This document shows positions 33,438-42,146 of a stretch of 64,000 nucleotides of DNA, one piece after another (positions within the stretch are counted from its first letter, which is position 1; every line of letters begins with the position of its first letter). The position numbers were made by a program, and so were the translations under genes. This DNA is from Ruminococcus flavefaciens ND2009 (GTDB taxonomy: Bacteria > Bacillota > Clostridia > Oscillospirales > Ruminococcaceae). A model generated the notes under the pieces. The model saw only the letters and a list, made by a program, of their open reading frames with translations. It had not been told where the DNA came from and made no database searches. The stretch is from the NCBI RefSeq assembly GCF_000621785.1, contig NZ_KK211347.1, positions 124,001-188,000 on the forward strand, given 5' to 3'.

Positions 33438-33485
33438 AATGATGTTATTATACACCATATATCAAAAAGAGAGGGGTTTCTTGAT

Positions 33486-35633
33486 ATGGCAAAAAATCTA
33501 TTCAAAAGAGCAGCCGCTGTTGTTTCAGCTGCTGCGGTGCTGCTTGTTCCTTCTGTGAACAGGCTGCCAAAGGAAAAAGCAGTCGCAGCTCCCGACGAGT
33601 ATCATGACGACTGGCTCCACGTCAACGATAAGGCACAGATCGTTGACATGAACGGCAACGAGGTCTGGATGACAGGTGTCAACTGGTTCGGCTATAACGT
33701 AGGAAGCCAGATCTTTGACGGCGCATGGTCGGCAAACGTACACCACTGCCTCGACCTTATCGCAGACCACGGCTTCAATCTTCTCCGTGTACCTATGTCA
33801 ACGGAGATACTTCTCCAGTGGAAGGCAGGCAAGCCCGACCCGATCATCAAGCTCAATGAGTACGAAAATCCCGAGCTGACTGTTGAGGGCGTTGAGGGCG
33901 GTACTCCCATGTACAGCTTCGACATCTGGAATCAGGTAGTCAAGTGGTGCCGCGAGAACGGTATCAAGATCATGATGGACGTTCACTGCGCTACTACCAA
34001 TGCCGCAGGTCATAACTACGCTCTGTGGTATGACACAAACTTCAGTGAGAAGGACTGGCTGGACGCTCTGGCATGGTTCTCGGATTACTACAAGGATGAT
34101 GACACTATCATCGCTATCGACCTGAAGAACGAGCCTCACGGCAAGAAGGACGATGGCATTTTTGCAAAATGGGACGGCTCCAAAGATGCGAATAACTGGC
34201 GCTATGCTGCTGAGAAGGGCGCTAAAGCCTGCCTGGATCAGAACCCGAACCTGCTCATCATGGTAGAGGGTATCGAGGTTTATCCCAAGACCGAAAAGGG
34301 CTTTGACTGGAATTCGCCCTCCACTGACTACGGCCATTATGGCGATCCCGAGTATCAGCCCTATTACGGCGCATGGTGGGGAGCTAATTTCCGCGGCGTA
34401 AGGGATTATCCCGTAGACCTTGGCGAGCATCAGAGCCAGCTGGTTTATTCACCTCATGACTACGGTCCCGAGGTATACAAGCAGACCTGGTTCTATCTTG
34501 AAGATCCTTCCAAGACCTTCAGCAGAGAGACTCTCCTGGACGATTACTGGAGGGATACATGGGCATTCCTCGTTGAGGAGAACATCTCACCCCTGCTCAT
34601 GGGCGAATGGGGCGGCTGGGTCGATGAGGAGCACGACAAGACCGGTGAGAACGTTCACTGGATGCAGGAGCTCCGCGACTACATGATCGACAAGCATATC
34701 CACCACACATTCTGGTGCTTCAATGAGAACTCATCGGATACAGGCGGACTTGTTTACGATAACTTCCAGAAGTGGGACGATGTGAAGTATGAGTTCATCA
34801 AGCCTGCCCTCTGGCAGACAAAGGACGGCAAGTTCGTAAGCCTTGACCATACTATCCCGCTGGGACGCGCAGGCAACGGTATCTCGCTCTCCGAGTACTA
34901 CGGCGGCGCTTCAACTCCCAGACCGTCAACTACCACAACTACAACAACAAGCGGTACGACTACAAGTATCACAACTACTTCTGTTACAACTACAACAACT
35001 GCCGATACAACAATTACCACTACTACTACACCAGGTCCTACTATCCACCCTGGCTATGACTTCAAGGGCGTTGATTCATACCCCACAAAGACAGTTTATG
35101 AGCAGGGCGAGGAGCTTGACCTCAGCGGTCTTCTGTTCGGCGGAACTCCTCAGAGCGGTGCAGGCTCAGGAGGCGGAAGGTATACTGACGCCGATGTCAG
35201 CGACAGCATCGTGACCATTAAAGACAGCAGCGGCAAGGAATACGCAAAGGATAAGTTCAGCACCCTTCCCGCAGGCGAGTACACTGTAAATATCAAGGGC
35301 GGCGTAGGTAACTATTACAGGTACACCTACTGCTACGGCGTGGACATCTCCTATAAGGTGAACATAAAGGGCGGCAGCACTGACGAAACTGTATGGGGCG
35401 ATGTAAACTGCGACGGCAAGGTTGAGCTTGCAGACGCTATCCTCATCATGCAGAGCCTTGCAAATCCCGACAAGTACGGCGAAAAGGGCTCCGACTCCAA
35501 GCACCTGAAGGCTCAGGGCAAGACAAACGGTGACGTTGACAAGTCCACAGAGGGACTTACTGCAAACGACGCTCTGAAGATACAGGAATTCCTCCTCAAG
35601 AAGAGGACTACACTGGATCCTTCCAAGGACTGA
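33486..35633 (+). CDS. GH5 cellulase with extra beta domain and dockerin
   Basis: A secreted 715-residue enzyme. After a signal peptide comes a GH5 domain close to subfamily 1 (VNWFGYNVG, MMDVHCATTNAAGH, PHDYGPEVYKQTWF). The acid/base is Glu 216 in DLKNEPHG and the nucleophile is Glu 374 in LLMGEWGG. A Thr-rich linker (about 478-520) leads to an unassigned beta-rich domain (about 522-632; YPTKTVYEQGEELDLSGL), then a dockerin (about 636-713) like those on the GH9 enzymes. The start ATG 33486 follows GAGAGGGG and opens a typical signal peptide; the longer frame begins before the promoter. Endoglucanase or cellobiohydrolase activity is inferred. Confidence 0.92.
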   Translation: MAKNLFKRAAAVVSAAAVLLVPSVNRLPKEKAVAAPDEYHDDWLHVNDKAQIVDMNGNEVWMTGVNWFGYNVGSQIFDGAWSANVHHCLDLIADHGFNLLRVPMSTEILLQWKAGKPDPIIKLNEYENPELTVEGVEGGTPMYSFDIWNQVVKWCRENGIKIMMDVHCATTNAAGHNYALWYDTNFSEKDWLDALAWFSDYYKDDDTIIAIDLKNEPHGKKDDGIFAKWDGSKDANNWRYAAEKGAKACLDQNPNLLIMVEGIEVYPKTEKGFDWNSPSTDYGHYGDPEYQPYYGAWWGANFRGVRDYPVDLGEHQSQLVYSPHDYGPEVYKQTWFYLEDPSKTFSRETLLDDYWRDTWAFLVEENISPLLMGEWGGWVDEEHDKTGENVHWMQELRDYMIDKHIHHTFWCFNENSSDTGGLVYDNFQKWDDVKYEFIKPALWQTKDGKFVSLDHTIPLGRAGNGISLSEYYGGASTPRPSTTTTTTTSGTTTSITTTSVTTTTTADTTITTTTTPGPTIHPGYDFKGVDSYPTKTVYEQGEELDLSGLLFGGTPQSGAGSGGGRYTDADVSDSIVTIKDSSGKEYAKDKFSTLPAGEYTVNIKGGVGNYYRYTYCYGVDISYKVNIKGGSTDETVWGDVNCDGKVELADAILIMQSLANPDKYGEKGSDSKHLKAQGKTNGDVDKSTEGLTANDALKIQEFLLKKRTTLDPSKD

Positions 35634-35662
35634 TGAACGTCGGTAAAATAAGATAAACGTTT

Positions 35663-35713
35663 CAGCCGCAGGCATACGATTTCCTGTTCAGATCTGTGCC
35701 TGCGGCTGTTTTT
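35663..35713 (+). terminator. Terminator after the GH5 gene
   Basis: A perfect 12-bp stem (CAGCCGCAGGCA and its complement) with a 22-base loop, then TTTTT. Confidence 0.8.
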
Positions 35714-35726
35714 GCCGCAAAAAACT

Positions 35727-35775
35727 CTTTACAAACTGCGGCGTTTCTGATATAATTATACTGAGTAAATATGTT
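35727..35775 (+). repeat. Promoter-carrying direct repeat, copy 1 (before the lipoprotein gene)
   Basis: A 49-base sequence repeated at 36571-36619, identical except for a few bases in the middle of the spacer (TGCGG here, CTTAG there). It contains TTTACA (35728-35733), 17 bases, TATAAT (35751-35756), so it is the promoter of the gene at 35816. Confidence 0.85.
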
Positions 35776-35815
35776 AATGTTTAAATGAAATTATTTACTG
35801 ATCAGAGGAGTAAAC

Positions 35816-36514
35816 ATGAAAAAGGTATTTATCGCACTGTTCTGCGCGGCAGTTCTTACTGCCTGTGCCGAGAATAAAAACAACAATAGCCGCGAAACAG
35901 AAACAACAATTGCTGAGGCAGCGACTACAGTGACTACAGAAACCGAGACTACAACTGCCGCAGCCACAACAACTGCTACAGTTACAACGACAGAGACTGT
36001 AAGTACGGCTGATGAAGACGGCGAGCCAACGGTCATACGAATTGAAAAGCTTCCGGAAGATATATTTGAGGAGTATGAATTCAACACTTTCAGGTATTAC
36101 AACGGACGTACCTATGACGACCTTACTGAGGAGGAAAAAGAAAATCCTGCTTCGTTCCCACTTTACAGCACTCTTGATGGCGAGCTGACAGATGAACACA
36201 AGCAAATGCTTTATGATTATTTTACCAGCCATGAGTTTGAGGAGGTCGATCACACTTATACTTACTATCTCTGGGACTGTGGTTTGCCTCATGACCAGTC
36301 GGCTGCAAAAAACCTTATATGGCTCATCATGGCATATAACAAAGAATGGGTCGAAAGAGGTAATACACCACATATGAACGGAAATTATGAATTCATATTT
36401 TCTGCTGACAGAAAATACTTTGCTTTGAGAGAAGGATTAAGCGGAGGCTTTAATACATACAAAATAGCTGATCCCGAAGAACTGGATTTTCTTTATGACC
36501 TTGTACCTCAGTAA
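35816..36514 (+). CDS. Putative lipoprotein with Thr-rich linker, function unknown
   Basis: A 232-residue exported lipoprotein. The signal sequence ends in a lipobox LTAC with the lipidated Cys at 17. Residues 25-65 are a Thr/Ala/Glu-rich spacer, as in the cellulosomal linkers of this genome. A soluble domain of about 160 residues follows that I do not recognise (DDLTEEEKENPASFPLYSTL; YTYYLWDCGLPHDQSAAKN). It has no dockerin. The gene is flanked by two copies of the same promoter repeat, as if inserted in front of lepA. Confidence 0.7.
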   Translation: MKKVFIALFCAAVLTACAENKNNNSRETETTIAEAATTVTTETETTTAAATTTATVTTTETVSTADEDGEPTVIRIEKLPEDIFEEYEFNTFRYYNGRTYDDLTEEEKENPASFPLYSTLDGELTDEHKQMLYDYFTSHEFEEVDHTYTYYLWDCGLPHDQSAAKNLIWLIMAYNKEWVERGNTPHMNGNYEFIFSADRKYFALREGLSGGFNTYKIADPEELDFLYDLVPQ

Positions 36515-36570
36515 TGTATATCTTTCCCCGTCAAAGAGACGGGGAATTTCATTTTTATAAAGTAAAAACC

Positions 36571-36619
36571 CTTTACAAACCTTAGCGTTTCTGATATAAT
36601 TATACTGAGTAAATATGTT
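36571..36619 (+). repeat. Promoter-carrying direct repeat, copy 2 (before lepA)
   Basis: Second copy of the 49-base repeat seen at 35727-35775. TTTACA (36572-36577), 17 bases, TATAAT (36595-36600) is the likely lepA promoter. Confidence 0.85.
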
Positions 36620-36636
36620 TGAAAAGAGGTAAAACA

Positions 36637-38439
36637 TTGGCTAACGACAAGATCAGAAATTTCTGTATTATAGCGCATATAGATCACGGCAAGTCAACAC
36701 TTGCCGACCGTATCCTCGAAAAGACCGAGACCGTAGCTATCCGCGATATGGAGGATCAGCTCCTGGACAATATGGACATCGAGCGTGAGCGCGGTATCAC
36801 CATCAAAGCCCGTGCGGTACGTCTCAAGTACACCGCTCAGGACGGCGAGGACTATATCTTCAACCTCATCGACACCCCCGGTCACGTTGACTTCAACTAT
36901 GAGGTGTCACGTTCCCTTGCCGCCTGCGAGGGAGCTATCCTTGTGGTTGACGCTTCACAGGGCATCGAGGCGCAGACCCTTGCCAACACCTATCTTGCCA
37001 TTGAGCATGACCTTGAGGTAGTCCCCGTGGTCAACAAGATAGACCTTCCCTCAGCCGACCCGGAGAGAGTCTGCAATGAGATTGAGAACGTCATCGGCAT
37101 ACCTGCCATGGACGCTCCCCGTATCTCCGCAAAAATGGGCACCAACATCGAGGAGGTGCTTGAAAAGATAGTCACGGACATCCCCGCTCCCAAGGGCGAC
37201 TCCGACAAGCCCCTGAAGGCGCTTATCTTCGACAGCTACTATGACTCCTACAAGGGCGTTATCATCTACGTCCGCGTCAAGGAGGGCAGAGTGAAGGTGG
37301 GGGACAATATCCGCCTTATGGCTACGGGAGCTGTATTCAACGTTGTTGAGGCAGGCTTCATGGACGCCACCACCCTTGTGAACAACGGCAGCCTTGAGGC
37401 AGGCGAGGTAGGCTATATCGCCGCTTCCATCAAGAGCATAGGCGACACTCAGGTGGGCGATACCGTCACCAATGACGAATTCCCCTGCGATGAGCCCCTT
37501 CCCGGCTACCGCAAGGTGAACCCCATGGTGTTCTCGGGCATCTATCCTGCTGACGGCGCAAAGTACGGCGACCTCCGCGACGCTCTGGAAAAGCTCCAGC
37601 TCAATGACGCATCGCTCTCTTTCGAGCCCGAGACCTCAATAGCACTGGGCTTCGGCTTCCGCTGCGGCTTCCTGGGACTTCTCCACATGGAAATTATCCA
37701 GGAGCGCCTTGAGCGAGAGTACAACCTTGACCTCATAACCACAGCCCCCTCCGTTATCTACAAGGTCACCATGACCAACGGCGAGGTGCAGTATATCGAC
37801 AATCCCACCAACTACCCCGATCCTGCCCTCATTCAGGTGGCTGAGGAGCCCATGGTAAAGGCGAGCATTCTTGCTCCCTCGGACTACGTGGGCAATATCA
37901 TGGAGCTGTGTCAGGACAGGCGCGGCGTGTTCAAGGACATGAAGTACCTTGACGATACCCGTGTTGAGCTCCACTATGAGCTGCCGCTGAACGAGATAGT
38001 GTATGACTTCTTCGACGTGCTCAAGTCCCGTACAAAGGGATATGCGTCCTTTGATTACGAGATGCTGGGCTATGTACCAAGCAAGCTTGTGAAGCTGGAT
38101 ATACTTCTCAACGGCGAGGTGGTGGACGCTCTCAGCTTTATCATCCACACGGATAAGGCCTACGGCAGAGCCCGTAAAATAGCCGAAAAGCTGAAAGAGA
38201 ACATTCCCCGTCAGCTCTTTGAGGTGCCCATACAGGCTGCCATCGGCGGCAAGATAATCGCCCGCGAGACAGTAAAGGCAATGCGCAAGGACGTGCTTGC
38301 AAAGTGCTACGGCGGCGATATAACCAGAAAGAAGAAGCTGCTCGAAAAGCAGAAGGAAGGTAAGAAGCGTATGCGCCAGCTGGGTACCGTAGAGGTTCCA
38401 CAGGAGGCGTTCATGAGCGTTCTGAAGCTTGACAGCTGA
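36637..38439 (+). CDS. lepA: Elongation factor 4 (LepA)
   Basis: A 600-residue ribosome-binding GTPase thought to act when elongation or initiation stalls. The G domain has AHIDHGKST, the RGITIKA effector segment, DTPGHVDF and NKIDLPSA. Domains II-III follow, then the LepA-specific C-terminus ([17 protein letters not shown]). The start is TTG at 36637, seven bases after AGAGGT, giving the standard [18 protein letters not shown] opening. The open frame begins six codons earlier at another TTG that lacks a ribosome site. It heads lepA-(two small membrane genes)-hemW. Confidence 0.96.
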   Translation: MANDKIRNFCIIAHIDHGKSTLADRILEKTETVAIRDMEDQLLDNMDIERERGITIKARAVRLKYTAQDGEDYIFNLIDTPGHVDFNYEVSRSLAACEGAILVVDASQGIEAQTLANTYLAIEHDLEVVPVVNKIDLPSADPERVCNEIENVIGIPAMDAPRISAKMGTNIEEVLEKIVTDIPAPKGDSDKPLKALIFDSYYDSYKGVIIYVRVKEGRVKVGDNIRLMATGAVFNVVEAGFMDATTLVNNGSLEAGEVGYIAASIKSIGDTQVGDTVTNDEFPCDEPLPGYRKVNPMVFSGIYPADGAKYGDLRDALEKLQLNDASLSFEPETSIALGFGFRCGFLGLLHMEIIQERLEREYNLDLITTAPSVIYKVTMTNGEVQYIDNPTNYPDPALIQVAEEPMVKASILAPSDYVGNIMELCQDRRGVFKDMKYLDDTRVELHYELPLNEIVYDFFDVLKSRTKGYASFDYEMLGYVPSKLVKLDILLNGEVVDALSFIIHTDKAYGRARKIAEKLKENIPRQLFEVPIQAAIGGKIIARETVKAMRKDVLAKCYGGDITRKKKLLEKQKEGKKRMRQLGTVEVPQEAFMSVLKLDS

Positions 38440-38455
38440 GAACGGGAGGCTAATT

Positions 38456-38884
38456 ATGATAAACTATATCATTCTCGGACTGCTCTGTGCAGTTCTGGTG
38501 CTGAGTATCATAACGGTTATCACCGAGTTTTTCATAGGTAAAAATACAGGCGCAGGGCGCTTTCTCCGCGCCATAAGGATAAGGCTCCGCGAGAAATCGC
38601 GTACCAGCTTCTGTGTCACCGCCATAGTCCTGCTGATATTCGGACTTGTGGCAGGTGACGACAATAAGCTGATGCTGCTTGCGGCTCTGGGAATAATGCT
38701 GGTGACTCTCATTGTCCTCCACCCCGAGGACTTCCTCAGTATTTTCCGCACAAGACGCAAGGCAAAGAAGAAAACTCTGCTGCCCCTGACACCAAAGCTT
38801 GCGGGAGAAGTACCTGCGGCAAAGCTTGCAAAGGTGCTTGAGCCCATTGAGGCTGAGGGCAGTGCAGAGGAAGGAAAGGAATAA
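38456..38884 (+). CDS. Small membrane protein, unknown
   Basis: A 142-residue protein with an N-terminal membrane helix, a basic loop (RFLRAIRIRLREK), two more hydrophobic segments (about 45-80) and a charged, Ala/Glu-rich cytoplasmic tail. I recognise no family. ATG 38456 lies six bases after GGGAGG, just after lepA, so it is part of the lepA operon. The next gene follows two bases later. Confidence 0.75.
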   Translation: MINYIILGLLCAVLVLSIITVITEFFIGKNTGAGRFLRAIRIRLREKSRTSFCVTAIVLLIFGLVAGDDNKLMLLAALGIMLVTLIVLHPEDFLSIFRTRRKAKKKTLLPLTPKLAGEVPAAKLAKVLEPIEAEGSAEEGKE

Positions 38885-38886
38885 AT

Positions 38887-39237
38887 ATGAGTAGTTTATA
38901 CAACTGCCCCTGCTGCGGCGAAAAGACCTTCAACCCGCTGAGCAAGGCAATGGCAGGAACAATGAAGTCCAAGGGAAAGAAATGCACGAAGTGCGGCAAG
39001 CGCTGCGTCAACGGAAAGGGCGCAACTGCTTTCGCAGCACTGTACTTCACCATATCCTTTATCTGCATAGTCATCGTCTTTATCCACGGACAGGACAGTG
39101 AATGGTGGTACACCCATGAGGTGCCTATAGTTCTGGGGCTGATACTGAATATGCTCATCGTGCCCAGGATAGTCAACGGATTTTTCTTCAAAATGATGGA
39201 GACTGTCCGCATTGACGCCTACGAAAAAGAGAAATGA
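38887..39237 (+). CDS. Zinc-ribbon membrane protein, unknown
   Basis: A 116-residue protein with a zinc-ribbon start (CPCC near residues 7-10 and CTKC near 33-36, with another Cys at about 40), followed by two membrane helices. The family was not recognised. Its stop overlaps the hemW start (ATGA), so it is translationally coupled to hemW. Confidence 0.78.
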   Translation: MSSLYNCPCCGEKTFNPLSKAMAGTMKSKGKKCTKCGKRCVNGKGATAFAALYFTISFICIVIVFIHGQDSEWWYTHEVPIVLGLILNMLIVPRIVNGFFFKMMETVRIDAYEKEK

Positions 39238-40325
39238 CGCTGGGACTTTATATCCATGTGCCCTTCTGCGGAAAGAAGTGCGCCTACTGTGATTTTTACT
39301 CCGTGGGCTGGACAAGACAGAGGGCAGAGGACTACACAGCGGCGGTGCTGAGAAATATCCGCCATTACAGCGACAGGGCTCAGACCGTGGATACGGTATA
39401 TTTCGGGGGAGGTACTCCCTCGCTGCTGACAACGGATCAGCTTGAAAGCATAATAAACGAAATAAACGGCAGCTTCGCACTTGACGGGGCTGCCGAAATA
39501 ACTATTGAGGCAAATCCCTGCACCCTTACGCCGCAGAAGCTTTCGGAGCTCCGCAGTATCGGCGTGAACCGCCTGTCCGTGGGAGTCCAGTCCATGAGGG
39601 ACGAGGAGCTCCGCGTGCTGGGGAGAGTCCACACTGCCGAAAGAGCGGAGCAGGCTGTGCTGGACGCAGCCGCCGCAGGCTTCGGGAATATCTCATGCGA
39701 CCTGATGATAGCCCTGCCCGACCAGACTGCGGAGAGCCTGCGCTATTCCATAGAGCGCATGACCGCCCTGCCCGTGCAGCATATCTCCGCTTATATCCTC
39801 AAGACTGAGGAGGGGACTCCCTTTGACTGTGAGGAGATAAAAGGGCGGCTGCCCGATGAGGAGACCACCGCAGAGCTGTACCTGGAAATGGTGCGGCTTC
39901 TGGAGGAGAGGGGCTTTGCACAGTATGAGGTATCAAATTTCGCCAAGGAGGGCTTTGAGAGCCGCCACAACAGCCGCTACTGGAAGTGTCTGGACTATCT
40001 CGGCATAGGACCTGCCGCCCATTCCTGCTATAAGGGGAAACGCTTCGCCGTTGAACGTGATATTGACGGATTTATTGCCGCTCCCTTTCAGAAGGTCACT
40101 GTCACCGACGAAGCTCCCTGCGGCTTTGAGGAGTTCGCCATGCTGCGGCTGAGACTGAGGGAGGGGCTTAGCCTTTCCGACGCCGGAGAGCACAGGGCGG
40201 AGATAATGAAGAAGCTGCCGCCCCTTGTGAAGGATGGCTATGCACAGACCGACGGCGAGAGAGTATGGCTGACCGCCAAGGGCTTCCTCATGTCCAATTC
40301 GGTGATAGAGTATCTTATTTTCTGA
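39234..40325 (+). CDS. hemW: Radical SAM protein HemW (HemN-like)
   Basis: A 363-residue HemW-type protein. The SAM cluster motif is C-x3-C-x2-C in PFCGKKCAYCDFYS near the N-terminus. The family segments YFGGGTPSLL, EANPCTL, RLSVGVQS and the C-terminal HemN-type domain follow. HemW is a heme chaperone rather than a true coproporphyrinogen oxidase. The lepA-hemW pairing is common in Firmicutes, where the dnaK operon often comes next; here it does not. Confidence 0.93.
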   Translation: MTLGLYIHVPFCGKKCAYCDFYSVGWTRQRAEDYTAAVLRNIRHYSDRAQTVDTVYFGGGTPSLLTTDQLESIINEINGSFALDGAAEITIEANPCTLTPQKLSELRSIGVNRLSVGVQSMRDEELRVLGRVHTAERAEQAVLDAAAAGFGNISCDLMIALPDQTAESLRYSIERMTALPVQHISAYILKTEEGTPFDCEEIKGRLPDEETTAELYLEMVRLLEERGFAQYEVSNFAKEGFESRHNSRYWKCLDYLGIGPAAHSCYKGKRFAVERDIDGFIAAPFQKVTVTDEAPCGFEEFAMLRLRLREGLSLSDAGEHRAEIMKKLPPLVKDGYAQTDGERVWLTAKGFLMSNSVIEYLIF

Positions 40326-40370
40326 AAAATGCAACACTCTGCCAAATCCTTCCGTATGTTATAGTGAAAG

Positions 40371-40382
40371 GGAAACGTTTCC
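40371..40382 (+). promoter_or_regulatory. LacI-type operator candidate
   Basis: A perfect 12-base palindrome GGAAACGTTTCC between a possible -10 box (TATAGT at 40360-40365) and the start of the dockerin gene at 40407. The central CG and half sites fit the LacI/GalR family operator style. Confidence 0.5.
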
Positions 40383-40406
40383 GATATATACGAAAGGAGT
40401 GTTACT

Positions 40407-41144
40407 ATGAAAAAGATGAATGGATTTATTGCAGCGGCAGCCTGTGCGGGACTTCTTGCAGGCTTCGGAGCCATGACATTCAGCGCAAGGGCAGCAGAGA
40501 ATGAGAGCGTGGATATTCCCGAAGCAACTGAGGAATACACAGGAACATTGCCAGTTACATCTGAGCCTGTCGTAACTACTGTGACAACATCAGATGCGAA
40601 CAGCGAGCTTGAGGAGCTGAGGCGCAAAGGTCAGAGAATGGTGGGACAGTTTGTCCGCCAGGAGAAGATACTTCTCGGCGAGCTTGCCCCCGATGCGCCC
40701 CGTATCACCCTTGATGAGGCAAACGACATAATCAGCCGCTATGGTACGGCACAAGAGATAATCAGAGAATTTGATATTATACATAAATACCCTGATTATA
40801 TCGGCGGAAGCGGCGTAACCAACGTGGAGTACTTGCTCGATGACAGCGGAGAGGATATGATAAACATATGCCTTGAGGGAGATATGTTCGCTCATATCAG
40901 TTTTGACAACGGTGAGCGTCAGGCAGAAATGTACAGACTTGATTCAGATTTAGGCGTCGCAGGAGATGTGAACAGAGATGGTGAACTGAACATATCCGAC
41001 CTTGTCTTCCTGCAGAGATGGCTTATCAATAAAGATAAGAATGAGTTGCCCGACCGACGCCTTGCAGATGTGAATTATGACGGCGATGTGGACGTTTTCG
41101 ACCTGATAGCTTTAAAGAAGCTTATTATAGGCAAGTTGTTATGA
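40407..41144 (+). CDS. Small secreted protein with dockerin
   Basis: A 245-residue secreted protein. The signal peptide ends near residue 30. A short Thr/Val-rich stretch and a helical domain (about 60-175; ITLDEANDIISRYG) I do not recognise come next. The dockerin fills the C-terminus (about 184-245) with loops DVNRDGELNISD and DVNYDGDVDVFD. This dockerin resembles the classical clostridial type more than the others here. It has a good ribosome site (AAAGGAG), a possible LacI-type operator upstream, and a strong terminator. Confidence 0.8.
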   Translation: MKKMNGFIAAAACAGLLAGFGAMTFSARAAENESVDIPEATEEYTGTLPVTSEPVVTTVTTSDANSELEELRRKGQRMVGQFVRQEKILLGELAPDAPRITLDEANDIISRYGTAQEIIREFDIIHKYPDYIGGSGVTNVEYLLDDSGEDMINICLEGDMFAHISFDNGERQAEMYRLDSDLGVAGDVNRDGELNISDLVFLQRWLINKDKNELPDRRLADVNYDGDVDVFDLIALKKLIIGKLL

Positions 41145-41149
41145 ATAGA

Positions 41150-41178
41150 AAAGCGGAGCATAAAGCTCCGCTTTTTTA
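41150..41178. terminator. Bidirectional terminator between convergent genes
   Basis: A 10-bp AAAGCGGAGC stem with a 5-base loop and a T run on the plus strand; it overlaps the stop of the facing gene. Confidence 0.85.
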
Positions 41179-42099
41179 CTTTGAAAGGTCATGTATTATC
41201 CTGTCGAATGTGGGGAAGTCCTTATCGTAGGTCTCCTGCATATCCTCCTGGCTTGCATTGATAAGACCTCTCGGTCTGCGCAGTGCAAGGTACATATCAT
41301 CGGGGATATCAGCCTTGCTTACGCCGATCTTTTCAGCAAAGTCGGTATCCTTGAGATAGTAGAAGTACTTGTCCTTTATATGGGGATCGTCGGGATAGAG
41401 CTCCGAAAGATCCACAAAGGACTCAGCAGGTTCAAGGAGCTCCTCCGAGGTCTTCTTGTTGCCGATGACCACCACAGACTCATCGTTGCCGAGAAAGTTG
41501 GTCAGCTTGTTGGTGACGCCCTTGATGTAGTTCTGGTATTCGTCATCGCTGTAGGGAATGTAGTACACCGAGACCAGGACCTTGCCGTTTCCGTTTGAGT
41601 CCTCACCCAATCCGGTGAAGTACTCCTCCAGATAGGCGGAGTTGCCGACGAAGTCATTGTCGCATAGCATGAGTATTACCATGTCGGGATTGGGCTTTGA
41701 CAGCAGGTCGTATGCCAGGTATCCGCCCAGCGCCAGGAAGAACACTCCCAGACCCAGCCACCACTTGTTGTGGTAGAAGAAGTTGCCTATCTTTTTCCAG
41801 AATGAAAGCTTTACTTCCTCTTCCTTTTCCTCATGTATGGTGGACTCGCTCTCCTCAACGATGCCCTGCTTCAGGCGCATGAGTTCGATCTTTTCGTCCT
41901 GGAGCTGCTTTTCGTAAGCCTCGCGCTTCTGCTTTTCCTTTTCGGCATAGCGGCGTTCTGCCTCGCGCTGCTGAGCCTCAAGCTCTGCCTCGCGCTGCTT
42001 TCTCAGGTCCTTGTTGACCTGAAAAACGCTTTTGTCCATTTTTAGCCTGTCATCTTCTTCGGGAGCTGTCTTTGGTGAGTTTTTTTCTTTATCTTTCAT
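41176..42099 (-). CDS. Coiled-coil, single-pass membrane protein, unknown
   Basis: A 307-residue protein. Residues 1-95 form a highly charged coiled coil (Lys/Glu/Arg/Gln-rich). One membrane helix lies near 115-133, preceded by FWKKIGNFFYHNKWW. The outer domain of about 170 residues (MVILMLCDNDFVGNSAYLEE) is not recognised. A cytoplasmic coiled coil linked to an outside domain suggests a scaffold or sensor, but nothing proves it. It starts about 47 bases downstream of lysS and shares its orientation. Confidence 0.75.
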   Translation of the reverse strand: MKDKEKNSPKTAPEEDDRLKMDKSVFQVNKDLRKQREAELEAQQREAERRYAEKEKQKREAYEKQLQDEKIELMRLKQGIVEESESTIHEEKEEEVKLSFWKKIGNFFYHNKWWLGLGVFFLALGGYLAYDLLSKPNPDMVILMLCDNDFVGNSAYLEEYFTGLGEDSNGNGKVLVSVYYIPYSDDEYQNYIKGVTNKLTNFLGNDESVVVIGNKKTSEELLEPAESFVDLSELYPDDPHIKDKYFYYLKDTDFAEKIGVSKADIPDDMYLALRRPRGLINASQEDMQETYDKDFPTFDRIIHDLSK

Positions 42100-42117
42100 A
42101 TTTTATTCCTTACGATA

Positions 42118-42139
42118 ACGGGCGGCATAAGCCGCCCGT
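42118..42139 (-). terminator. Hairpin after lysS
   Basis: A 9-bp GC-rich stem (ACGGGCGGC) with a 4-base loop but no T run, so it may only weaken read-through into the next gene. Confidence 0.5.
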
Positions 42140-42146
42140 ATTGTTA

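Noticed and set aside
33387..33485. N-terminal extension of the GH5 protein
   Set aside because: It starts before the promoter and would bury the signal peptide.
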